Shown here piece after piece: positions 55,268 through 63,272 of a stretch of DNA of 64,000 nt. Position 1 is the stretch's first letter, and every line of letters begins with the position of its first letter. This DNA is from Mucilaginibacter mallensis (GTDB lineage: Bacteria > Bacteroidota > Bacteroidia > Sphingobacteriales > Sphingobacteriaceae). The notes below the pieces were generated by a model, which saw nothing but the letters and a program-made list of their open reading frames with translations, searched no databases and was not told the origin of the DNA. The DNA lies in contig NZ_LT629740.1 in assembly GCF_900105165.1 (NCBI RefSeq), positions 5,704,001-5,768,000 on the forward strand. The letters are read 5' to 3'. Both the position numbers and the translations under genes were made by a program.

Positions 55268-55591
55268 TAAATTCGTGGCGTGTTGGAGATAACACCAACA
55301 TGGTGCGGGTGTTTTTCATCAGGTAGTCTGAAGACTACAAGCATATTAGTGCGATTTAGAAACTTCACACAACGAGATTTTTAAATCCCTCCCACGGGAG
55401 GGGTGTGATTGGGTTTGAAGTGGCAGGGAGGGGTTTAAAAATCAAATAAACTACTAAACCCCACCCTTCCCCGCCCCAAGGCGGGAATCGCATGAGGCCA
55501 ATGCTTCCTTTTCCTATCTCCCGGCCACCTGTAGTGACGCCAACAAGGCAAAAACAAAATAAATCCGAAATCGAACATCCAAATTCCGAAA
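55268..55591. other. Convergent intergenic region with repeats
   Basis: 324 bases. Holds repeat copy C (55323-55375), then G/C-run repeat wording (CCCTCCCACGGGAGGGG near 55385-55401, and AAACCCCACCCTTCCCCGCC near 55457-55476). No gene is credible here. Confidence 0.5.
55323..55375. repeat. Double-hairpin intergenic repeat, copy C (decayed)
   Basis: GTAGTC-TGAA-GACTAC followed by GTGCGATTTAGAAACTTCACAC. The second stem has mismatches, so this copy is degenerate. Between convergent genes. Confidence 0.6.
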
Positions 55592-57097
55592 TTACCTCAG
55601 CCAACCCACGCTTGTCAAAAACTCTATCAAATGCGGATCATTGGCTGCTGTGGGTGGTATCCATATACTGATCTGCTCACGGTTCCACTAGCGGCCCTGA
55701 GGATTGCCCGGTTTTGCAAAGAAGTAGCGGTAAAGCACAGCTCTTATAAATCGTGGTGGTTTATTAGGAAAGGGATTGCCTGCAAATAAGCTTACAGCGC
55801 CAGGATCGTTGTGCAGCAGCTTCCACACCAGGTTATAAGTCCAGGGGTATTCATCCGGCGATGACATGGCCGCGAACCACATCTGCCAGTCGAGCCGTAA
55901 CTGGTAGGGCGCTATCTGTGGTGGCCGCTCATCAAGCGAAACCGGCAGGCCTTTGTATATATAAGGTTTCCAGGTGGCATTATCGCCGGGATTATCATCT
56001 GATGTTCCTTCAAATACCACATTAAAATGCTGCTGGCCCACGCTGCCGAAAGCGCCGTAAGTATTCACAAGGTCCAACGGGTCGAATGAAGTATTCATGA
56101 TCTGCACAGGCGACAACATATTAATTACAGGTTGTATACTTAGCAGGGCAACAATAACCGTAATGCTCCATGCGGTGGTGAGCATAGGTGTGGATGTTTT
56201 AGCATTATCAGCGGCTATCTGTGCCTTATTAACCAGTTTTTCAGGAAATAGTTTCGCCCAAAAGCTATCATCAAAGCAAGCCAGCGCAGGTACAACGGTA
56301 AGCCAGTTTAGGAACGAAAGGTTGCCGCTAAGGATGAGGGTAAGCTGGAATAGTATGATCACCCCTCCGGCAATGTGCCGTGCAAGTCTCGGCCAAAACA
56401 CAAACCATGGTGCAATAAGTTCTGCCAGCCAATTAAACCATACGCCTGTTTTCAATACTATCCGCGGCAAAAAATGAAACCACCTGCTCAGCGGACCGGG
56501 GATGGGTTGCGTTTCAAAGTGATAATACAGCGCGGTAGCGTTGCGCCATACCTTATCGCCCCGGAATTTGATCAGCCCGGCACCAAGCATAATACGAAAG
56601 GTAAGCCATCGAAATAAAACAATAATGGGCATGGGCGGCGCATAGCGTGGAAATGGTCGCATATCCAGCAGCGGGCAAAGAAAAATAGCCAGAAAACCTG
56701 TTTCGGTAAGCTGGATCTCCCAGCCGTAGCCATACCAATCCTGTCCGGCATGCACAAACGACAGGTACAGAAACCATAATACACCAAGTAAGGGCGCATT
56801 AGCGTAACCTGCCACAACTATGCATGACAATACAAAGCCCACCCACGCGAATATTAATAAAGCTGTATCTGAATGCCAAAACCAGAATATGGAGGGCAGG
56901 CGCACAAAGCCGGTAGTAGACCCTATTGAATCGCTGATCTCTTTAAAATATAGATCAACCGGGAGTAATCCGTTTGCGCCAATTAAAGGAACGATCTGGT
57001 TAATGGTTACCAGGAAAGCAACTGCGTAAACTACACCCAGCAAACGCAGGATCACAAAGCGTGTGAGCCAATAGGTTGAAGTGTTTGTTGCTTCCAT
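55592..57097 (-). CDS. Lipase maturation factor family protein with in-frame TAG near the end
   Basis: A membrane protein of the LMF1-like family: several transmembrane segments, 'FRWLTFRIMLGAGLIKFRGD' and 'DPLDLVNTYGAFGSVG' are typical. The frame stops at TAG (55688-55690) after 469 residues (NPQGR). The same frame continues for 31 more codons to TAA at 55592, encoding WNREQISIWIPP and then NDPHLIEFLTSVGW, which fit the conserved family end. So the gene was probably longer; TAG may be a recent mutation, a sequencing error or a readthrough site. The vertebrate homologue folds lipases in the ER; the bacterial role is unknown. Confidence 0.75.
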
Positions 57098-57229
57098 TTG
57101 CTTTCCTTAATTTAGGTATAATGTTCATTAATAGTACATTAAATGTAGGAAGATGGTTTTGTGGAAAATTAGGATTTATGGTTAGATTAAAGAGAGCAGA
57201 AAATAAGTTCTCTACAAGTATTGGATATG

Positions 57230-57316
57230 GGTGTCACCCTGAGCGATAGTCGAAGGGTGAGCGCAGAGGCCTTTGCCCGCATACTTCGACTACCGCTCAG
57301 TATGACACCCTTTTTT
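57230..57316. repeat. Second intergenic repeat family, copy 2
   Basis: GTGTCACCCTGAGCGATAG at one end and CTCAGTATGACACCCTTTTTT at the other pair as a long hairpin, with GTCGAAGG / CTTCGAC inside. Opposite orientation to copy 1 (51993). The T-run points toward the plus strand. Confidence 0.7.
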
Positions 57317-57360
57317 AATCTTCAAAATAGATCAATATGTGTGTAGTTAACCAGTCGCAT

Positions 57361-57672
57361 TTACCCCCAAAACACCTCAGTAGAGGCCACCAAAGCCGGC
57401 AATTCCAGCTTCGGTTCTACCTCCAAACCACTTGCCTCCAATTCATCGGCAAATTTTTTAAATGATGTAAGCGACATCAAAAACTGGTGCGCTTCTTCAT
57501 TTTCAAACTGGTCGAAGTGCATGAAGGTTTTTCCATCCGGCAGTAAATAAGTACTGTATTTAATACCCGGATGATTGAGCTGCTTTAACTCATTTACCAC
57601 CCCCTTAATGTTCTCCTGGTTAGTGGCAGCGTATTCCTTTGTGGTGGTGTACTGAACCCTGACTATTTTCAT
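57361..57672 (-). CDS. Dimeric alpha/beta-barrel (ABM-like) protein
   Basis: A 103-residue protein, 'IVRVQYTTTKEYAATNQENI', a short helix, 'YSTYLLPDGKTFMHFDQFEN' and a closing helix-strand, the pattern of small ferredoxin-like dimers (antibiotic monooxygenase/Dabb type). No catalytic residue stands out. It is on the same strand as the BamA-like gene but 51 bp downstream of it. Function unknown. Confidence 0.6.
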   Translation of the reverse strand: MKIVRVQYTTTKEYAATNQENIKGVVNELKQLNHPGIKYSTYLLPDGKTFMHFDQFENEEAHQFLMSLTSFKKFADELEASGLEVEPKLELPALVASTEVFWG

Positions 57673-57723
57673 GATGATGATCTTTTATGTAAAGATAATA
57701 AAGCTATCATTCATACAAATACC

Positions 57724-59061
57724 TTAAAAGGCCTCATTCAAATTGAGGAAGAAGCCTTTGTTGCCAAACCTCCCGAAGGCATAATCAAGCGCCAAATTGG
57801 TACGGGTTGCTTTGTTGAACAGCACGCGTAAGCCTGCGCCATAACCCGGTTGAAATACCTGGAATATTTTAGTGCCCTGTTCGTCATTGCCGGTTTGCAA
57901 ATTGCCGAAAGCCACGCCGCTGATAAATTTGTTGGCCAATATCGGGAAGCGGAATTCAGCCTCGGTATCATTAAACTCTGTGCCTTTAAAGTATTGGGTG
58001 GTGTAGCCCCTGCCGCTCCGGAAAGTACCATCGCGGGCTGTACCCGGCAGCTCAAGATAAGGGATGGTGCCGCTTAGCAGGTACGAGCCCCAGTTCCATA
58101 GGGCAAACACTGTTTCGGGGTTTTCTTCTGATAAACTGATGTATTTCCTGATATCGGTAGTAAATTGTACCGCATTTTTTGTACTGCCTATCCAGGTTTG
58201 GTTGATCCTGAAGCCGGCATCAAAATAAATGCCTTTGTAGGCCCGGTTTGGGTTATCTCGCGTGGTATACTCCACATTAAACAGAAAGCCGTTTGCCGAA
58301 TAATGGTCCTGTGGTAAGTCGTGCTGCGTATTATATACACCGGATGGAGTTGAATGGTCGGTACTGTCCTTGTTTTGAATATCCCTCCTGATATCAAACG
58401 ACATGCCTGCGCCCAGGAAAAGCCCTTTAGATATCTCCTTATAAGCCTTTTCCCTAACCTGGAAAAAATAGGAATGGATAGGATAAACCTTATGAGTAGG
58501 GTCTTCCAGTATCTTAGCAAGATCATTGGTTGTGGACAGGTCGCGGCCTATTCCGACGCCATAATCAGGCGTTACCGTTTTTGAAACTACCAGGCTGCCC
58601 TGAAAATTCCATTTATTGGCATTAGTAAATATATTATGGTTGAGGTAAAAGTAAATGATGCCTTTACTGGTAATAGATGCTGATGTTGCGCCAACCGAAA
58701 GCAGTGTACTTGGGTCGGTACCTAATCGCCTGCCAGCCACGGCTTTAATACCTATCTGCGCACCAATGGTTGGATTTGCCGCTATATTTGGTACAACTGT
58801 AATACCTGAGCCATGGTGCAAAGTATCGGCCTTTTTATGCGGGTGGATAATATTGCGGGTTAAATCGCCAAAATCATATTGCTTGTTGATGTTGTAGGAG
58901 CGCGATGGCATTTTTTTAACTACTTCGGGATGCAGTGAATCCGCTTTAAGTGAATCGGCAGGAACAGTTTGACTATAGGCAAATCCCCCAATATTGATAA
59001 ACAAGGACAAGAACAGGAATTTCAATAAAGAAGGCTTTTTGTAAACGGAGTTAAACTGCAC
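57724..59061 (-). CDS. BamA/TamA-family outer-membrane barrel protein
   Basis: A 445-residue protein with a signal peptide (cut near AYSQ). It has a short N-terminal periplasmic part without clear POTRA repeats, then a 16-strand-type barrel of the surface-antigen family. 'AGAGLRVLFNKATRTNLALDYAFGRFGNKGFFLNLNEAF' (split here: VLFNKATRTNLALDYAFG and FFLNLNEAF) is the usual end, with terminal Phe. The lack of POTRA domains separates it from true BamA. Likely an outer-membrane channel or insertion helper; cargo unknown. Confidence 0.78.
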   Translation of the reverse strand: MQFNSVYKKPSLLKFLFLSLFINIGGFAYSQTVPADSLKADSLHPEVVKKMPSRSYNINKQYDFGDLTRNIIHPHKKADTLHHGSGITVVPNIAANPTIGAQIGIKAVAGRRLGTDPSTLLSVGATSASITSKGIIYFYLNHNIFTNANKWNFQGSLVVSKTVTPDYGVGIGRDLSTTNDLAKILEDPTHKVYPIHSYFFQVREKAYKEISKGLFLGAGMSFDIRRDIQNKDSTDHSTPSGVYNTQHDLPQDHYSANGFLFNVEYTTRDNPNRAYKGIYFDAGFRINQTWIGSTKNAVQFTTDIRKYISLSEENPETVFALWNWGSYLLSGTIPYLELPGTARDGTFRSGRGYTTQYFKGTEFNDTEAEFRFPILANKFISGVAFGNLQTGNDEQGTKIFQVFQPGYGAGLRVLFNKATRTNLALDYAFGRFGNKGFFLNLNEAF

Positions 59062-59265
59062 TGTTATGGTATAAATTTTGAATATCTAACTATTAATTAG
59101 CTTTTAAACCCATATACAGGGTAAATGTTTTGCAGGTGTTATTCCTGATAGCGTTGAGTTTTAATTGTTTTGATTTGAAATTTGCAAATGATGGATTGAT
59201 TTTCGCAAACCGTTAACCTGCTTTTCTACTCATCTTTGTTTCACAAGATAATTAAAAAGCACCAA

Positions 59266-60012
59266 ATGAATTTATCAGGAAACACCATATTAATAACCGG
59301 CGGAACATCGGGCATAGGCCTTGCTTTTGCCGAAGAATTTATAAAGGAAGGCAGTAAAGTGATCATAACCGGTCGCCGGGCCGATAGATTGGAAGCTATC
59401 AAAAGCCGCCTGCCTGAAATCATCACCAAAGTATCTGACGTTGCCGATGCTGCGCAAAGGGTTGAACTGGCTGCCTGGATCAGCGAGAATCATCCGGATA
59501 CCAATATCCTGATCAACAATGCCGGTGTGCAATTGATCACCGATTTTAAAAAGAGTATCGACTTAAATAGAATAGGTTCAGAAATTGAAACCAATCTTAC
59601 TGCCCCGGTTCATCTCACTTCGTTGTTTGTTCCTCATTTAAGCGGGAAAAAAGATGCGGCCATTATTAATGTTACTTCCGGCCTGGCGTTTGTGCCTATT
59701 GCCATGATGGCAATTTACTGCGCCACAAAAGCAGCTATGCATTCCTTAACCCTATCGCTGCGTTATCAGCTTGCCGAAACCGGTATAAAGGTGTATGAAA
59801 TTATCCCGCCATCAGTTGATACCGAGCTTGGGCACGACAGGCGCGAAGATAAAAGCCAATCGCATGGCGGAATTCCGGTTGCAGAGTTTATTGAAGGCGC
59901 AATGGCGGCTCTGAAAAATGATGAATATGAAGCGGCGGTAGGCATGTCGGCCGGGTTACGTACAAGACGGGAAGAGGTGCTGGAGCAGTTGAATAGTATG
60001 TTTGCCGGATAA
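59266..60012 (+). CDS. SDR-family oxidoreductase (DltE-like)
   Basis: About 248 residues from ATG 59266, chosen over the in-frame ATG at 59236 because the Rossmann strand follows at once ('MNLSGNTILITGGTSGIGLA'). Cofactor motif TGGTSGIG, 'NILINNAGVQ', catalytic Ser in 'INVTSGLAF' and YCATK as the catalytic Tyr/Lys. The 'PSVDTELGH' segment resembles DltE-like dehydrogenases. Substrate unknown. Monocistronic. Confidence 0.88.
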   Translation: MNLSGNTILITGGTSGIGLAFAEEFIKEGSKVIITGRRADRLEAIKSRLPEIITKVSDVADAAQRVELAAWISENHPDTNILINNAGVQLITDFKKSIDLNRIGSEIETNLTAPVHLTSLFVPHLSGKKDAAIINVTSGLAFVPIAMMAIYCATKAAMHSLTLSLRYQLAETGIKVYEIIPPSVDTELGHDRREDKSQSHGGIPVAEFIEGAMAALKNDEYEAAVGMSAGLRTRREEVLEQLNSMFAG

Positions 60013-60055
60013 TAATTGTTTAAGGAAATTTATCTTTTATTAAAATACCCCAAAA

Positions 60056-60078
60056 CCGGGTAAGCGATTATTACCCGG
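60056..60078. terminator. Hairpin between convergent genes, likely terminator
   Basis: CCGGGTAA pairs with TTACCCGG around a 7-base loop, 44 bp after the SDR stop and 28 bp before the facing gene's stop. No T-run. Confidence 0.42.
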
Positions 60079-60105
60079 CTCTCCATTATGATCGCGTAAC
60101 ATACC

Positions 60106-60945
60106 TTATTGCTTAACAGGAATTGCTTTTTTAATAATAAGGTTGAATTTTTTGGTGTCGAGGCTTTTTGTTTGCGCAGAATCTGTTACTACCGGTTTAT
60201 ATTTTCCGGCTTCAATATTCTGTTTTACCTGCAATGTTTCCTGCGATTGCGGGTCGGCCTCCAGTACCTTTTGTACAATTTGCATTGATTGTTCTTTTTT
60301 ATCTACCGAGGCAAGCGCTTTAGCAATAACCAGGCTCGATGTTGCATCGGTATAAACAGGCTGTTTTATGTTTTTTAATGTCCCAATAATTTGCCGTGTT
60401 ACGGCAGTGTTTGGTTGGCCCTTATTGGCATCTATGGCTGCCAGACAGGTATTTAATTGTGTTATGCTTTTATTAAAATTGTTTTTTATAGCAACCTGTT
60501 TTTCTATCCCTGTTTTTAAATTGATCGCCGATTGCATGTTGGGGTTGATAGCTAAGGTTTTTTGATTGTACCGGGTGGCATCAGTATATTTTCCGAGGGC
60601 GTAATATGCTTTGGATATAGCATTAAGCGCTACGGTATCTTTGGTGGCACGGGTGGTATCAAAAGCAGCTACCGATTTTTCCAGTTTCACCTGCAATGTG
60701 GTATCTGCGGGATTTTTGGCTAATGAGTCGGCTGTTTTTTGTATTTCAACTGTACCATTAGAATAGCTAATTGATTTTATGGTTGACCACCCGATCATTA
60801 TAATCGGGAACAAAAAAAATGGTAATAATGAGGTAATGCTTTTGCCTTTTATAACATCCCAAATGAGTAAGAAAATCAGTACAAGAAACAATATGCTCCC
60901 GCCTATCATCAAAATTACTTCGTATAAATAAAGACCTTGCAGCAT
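60106..60945 (-). CDS. Membrane-anchored TPR-like protein
   Basis: A 279-residue protein with two N-terminal membrane segments (about residues 9-28 and 38-56) and a helical periplasmic or cytoplasmic part. It has repeats like 'AISKAYYALGKYTDATRYNQ' and 'KTLAINPNMQSAINLKTGIE', which fit tetratricopeptide repeats. Probably a scaffold for protein contacts. No specific partner is encoded nearby. Confidence 0.62.
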   Translation of the reverse strand: MLQGLYLYEVILMIGGSILFLVLIFLLIWDVIKGKSITSLLPFFLFPIIMIGWSTIKSISYSNGTVEIQKTADSLAKNPADTTLQVKLEKSVAAFDTTRATKDTVALNAISKAYYALGKYTDATRYNQKTLAINPNMQSAINLKTGIEKQVAIKNNFNKSITQLNTCLAAIDANKGQPNTAVTRQIIGTLKNIKQPVYTDATSSLVIAKALASVDKKEQSMQIVQKVLEADPQSQETLQVKQNIEAGKYKPVVTDSAQTKSLDTKKFNLIIKKAIPVKQ

Positions 60946-61280
60946 GGTAATGATTTTGTGATAATCAAATAATGGCGGTAAAAGTTTTTATGGGTTTTAA
61001 TCTAGATTAATAAATATTGCCTTATAGGTTATAGTTTAACTCTAAGTAACATAAAAAATCTGATAATCAAGTATTTGTTTTGAATGTTTTGATATGCAAG
61101 CTTTATGGATGATAAGATGAATAAGATCCCCAAAGATGAAGATGTGTTAATACTGAGATTGAGGTACTGTAGTCGGAGACTACAGGCATAGTTAATCCGA
61201 AGTTTGGAAACTTCGGATAGCGGGGTAAATTAGTATATCATTACCTTGTGTTATTATTAAAATAGTCATGATCGAAAAAT
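60946..61280. other. Intergenic region with repeat copy D
   Basis: 335 AT-rich bases between two minus-strand genes. Only the double-hairpin repeat at 61169-61223 was recognised. The promoter of the TPR-like gene should be in the first part but was not identified. Confidence 0.4.
61169..61223. repeat. Double-hairpin intergenic repeat, copy D
   Basis: GTAGTC-GGA-GACTAC, spacer, then ATCCGAAGTTT-GG-AAACTTCGGAT. Compared with copy A, two stem positions changed on both sides together, so pairing is preserved. Confidence 0.75.
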
Positions 61281-61694
61281 TTAAGCTTGTTTATTCCTGA
61301 AAAGTAAAAAACTGGTTATAGCCATATATAAGGCCGTTAACCCGTGGATGAGCAAATGCTGTATATCGCCGGCTCCATTGGTGGCCAGTACAATTGCGCA
61401 ATCGGTTGCCGGTATAATAATGGCGGCGGTAAATACGCAGGCTGTGGCAAAGCGCATCCGCATCAATAAAAATGGTAAAAGCACCAGGCCCGAAAATATA
61501 TCGCGTATCCCTTTTATTCTCCCAAACGGAAAATCCTTTGCATTGGCAAAGGGTATCCCATAGCCATCAGCGCCTGCTGCCGGGTTAATAATAAAGCGGA
61601 GGCCTACAAAAATAATTCCGGCTGCTATGAGCAGGGTCATCCAATAGGATGCGGAGCGGGTGCCCCAAGGTGTAATTTCATTAATTGTTTTCAT
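61281..61694 (-). CDS. DUF4267-like integral membrane protein
   Basis: A 137-residue protein with four hydrophobic segments. Motifs 'FVGLRFIINPAAGADGYGIP' and 'RIKGIRDIFSGLVLLP' match the small DUF4267 family, whose function is unknown. It lies 66 bp upstream (on the plus map) of the Crp/Fnr gene and on the same strand, so both may be read from the same promoter. Confidence 0.7.
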   Translation of the reverse strand: MKTINEITPWGTRSASYWMTLLIAAGIIFVGLRFIINPAAGADGYGIPFANAKDFPFGRIKGIRDIFSGLVLLPFLLMRMRFATACVFTAAIIIPATDCAIVLATNGAGDIQHLLIHGLTALYMAITSFLLFRNKQA

Positions 61695-61760
61695 GTGTTA
61701 TTATATTTTAATAACACAAAATTCTATAATCAAAAACCGGCGTTCATGCACCCAGGTTAA

Positions 61761-62336
61761 TTAATGCTTGCCGGCCATACGATTTCGGATACGGCTCAAT
61801 GATTGCGGCTTAACACCTACGTAGGAGGCAATATAATATTGGGGTATCCTTTGGCTGATATCCGGGTAACTTGCAATAAATTTTTGATAGCGTATCTCTG
61901 GCGGATCGATATACAATGATCTTATCTGGTTAATCGCCTGTACAAAAACATATTCAATACCCAGGCGGCCAAATCTTTCGCCATGCTCAACATCCCTGTA
62001 AAATGTTTGCAGATCAGATTGATTGATCACATATAAAATCGTGTCTTCCAGTGCCTGTATGCTTACAAAGGATGCCGTTTGTGGTAAAAAACTCATATAA
62101 TCGCACACAAAGTCGCCTTCTTTGTTAAAATAATTGGTTTTTTCCTCTTTGTCATCAGTGGCGTAATAGCGTACCAGCCCGGTCTCAATAAATGCCACGT
62201 AACGGCAAACATTACCCGCTTCAAGCAGGTGCTCGCCTTTGCTCAATGTCTTTTTACGGAATAATTGATGTACTACTTCTTCATCATCAGTGGAAAGAGG
62301 TATATAACTCCGTATCGCGTTTAACAAACTTTGCAT
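61761..62336 (-). CDS. Crp/Fnr-family regulator 1
   Basis: A 191-residue protein with a cyclic-nucleotide-binding-like beta-roll ('LSKGEHLLEAGNVCRYVAFI', 'LVRYYATDDKEEKTNYF'). The C-terminal winged helix ends in 'IASYVGVKPQSLSRIRNR'. Residues for cAMP binding are not preserved and there is no Fnr-type cysteine cluster, as in many Bacteroidota members that act through unknown signals. It is divergent from regulator 2 with 145 bp between. Confidence 0.85.
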   Translation of the reverse strand: MQSLLNAIRSYIPLSTDDEEVVHQLFRKKTLSKGEHLLEAGNVCRYVAFIETGLVRYYATDDKEEKTNYFNKEGDFVCDYMSFLPQTASFVSIQALEDTILYVINQSDLQTFYRDVEHGERFGRLGIEYVFVQAINQIRSLYIDPPEIRYQKFIASYPDISQRIPQYYIASYVGVKPQSLSRIRNRMAGKH

Positions 62337-62347
62337 CTTTAAAATTA

Positions 62348-62365
62348 CTTATTGCTAATAATAAG
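62348..62365. promoter_or_regulatory. Dyad CTTATT-N6-AATAAG upstream of regulator 1
   Basis: Perfect 6-bp arms with a 6-base centre, 12 bp before the start of regulator 1. The N6 spacing is that of Crp/Fnr half-sites. Confidence 0.4.
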
Positions 62366-62438
62366 CATGGCATATCAATGTATTTTTTTAAGATATTAAA
62401 CCTATTGGCGATGTCGTTACATTGCCCGCCAATCATCC

Positions 62439-62460
62439 TTAGTTCGTATATTCGAACCAA
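62439..62460. promoter_or_regulatory. Dyad TTAGTTCG-N6-CGAACCAA upstream of regulator 2
   Basis: Arms of 8 bp pair at 7 positions around a 6-base centre TATATT, 22 bp before the GTG of regulator 2. GTTCG-N6-CGAAC has Crp/Fnr geometry and fits autoregulation. Confidence 0.45.
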
Positions 62461-62481
62461 TAACAATCTTTATAAGCACCC

Positions 62482-63066
62482 GTGACTATCAACAAACTCT
62501 TCGCCAACTTTGATAACTACCTGCCGCTTAATGAAGCTGAGCGGGCAGAGCTTGCGAGTCGGGTTACCGAAAGGATAATAAGACGCAGGCAATTCATTTT
62601 GCAGGAGGGTGATATCTGCAAGCATTATACCTTTGTTGCTGAAGGCTGCTTTAAAATATTCCATGTTGATAAAAAGGGCGTTAAACATAACCTGCAGTTT
62701 GTTGCTGAAAATGACTGGATAATGGAACTCGACAGTTTTTATACCGATAAACCAAGCCGGGTTTATATTGAAGCCATTGAGCCATCCGTTATTTTGCAGA
62801 TAAAAAAGGAAGACCTGTTTTATTTGTTCACCAATATCCCCAAGTTCGACAGGAATTTCCGGGTGATTGTAGAGAACCGGTATGTAGAGCTGGAGAATCG
62901 CATACTACAGGCCATCAGTTCAACCGCCGAGGAACGTTACCTGAGTTTTTTAGATCATTACCCCGAGTTATCACAACGATTACCTGGTACGCAAATAGCC
63001 TCCTATTTGGGCATCACGCCTGAATTTTTAAGCAAGATCCGTAAAGATATCTCCAGAAAGCACTAG
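62482..63066 (+). CDS. Crp/Fnr-family regulator 2
   Basis: A 194-residue protein with a GTG start; no ATG lies close enough upstream. Beta-roll sensor ('RRQFILQEGDICKHYTFVAEG', split: RRQFILQEGDIC and HYTFVAEG) and a C-terminal winged helix 'ASYLGITPEFLSKIRKD'. A paralogue of regulator 1 with the same lack of cAMP and Fe-S residues. Divergent arrangement and separate dyads suggest each controls itself or its neighbour. Confidence 0.85.
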   Translation: MTINKLFANFDNYLPLNEAERAELASRVTERIIRRRQFILQEGDICKHYTFVAEGCFKIFHVDKKGVKHNLQFVAENDWIMELDSFYTDKPSRVYIEAIEPSVILQIKKEDLFYLFTNIPKFDRNFRVIVENRYVELENRILQAISSTAEERYLSFLDHYPELSQRLPGTQIASYLGITPEFLSKIRKDISRKH

Positions 63067-63092
63067 TGTCGTGTAAATCATAAAATGTCGCT

Positions 63093-63163
63093 AGTCATGA
63101 GCCTAAAGTCATGAGTCAAAAGAACGAATCTGACTTACGACTTTGGACTTACGACTAATGACT
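63093..63163. repeat. Imperfect inverted repeat of GTCATGAGTC / GACTTACGAC words
   Basis: AGTCATGAG.CTAAAGTCATGAGTC is answered by GACTTACGACTTTGGACTTACGACT, so the RNA folds into a long imperfect hairpin 27 bp after the regulator stop. Probably a repeat that also acts as terminator. Confidence 0.55.
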
Positions 63164-63272
63164 TTACATCAGCATCCTTAAACTACATTAAGGGTATTTC
63201 TTAAGCTATATTATAGGCTGCGGCCCCGCATAACAGCCACCTTTGCATTGTAAATAAAACGAAAAACAAGCA

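Noticed and set aside
55365..55604. A minus-strand 79-residue frame after the acyltransferase
   Set aside because: Made of G/C-run and double-hairpin repeats; not protein-like.
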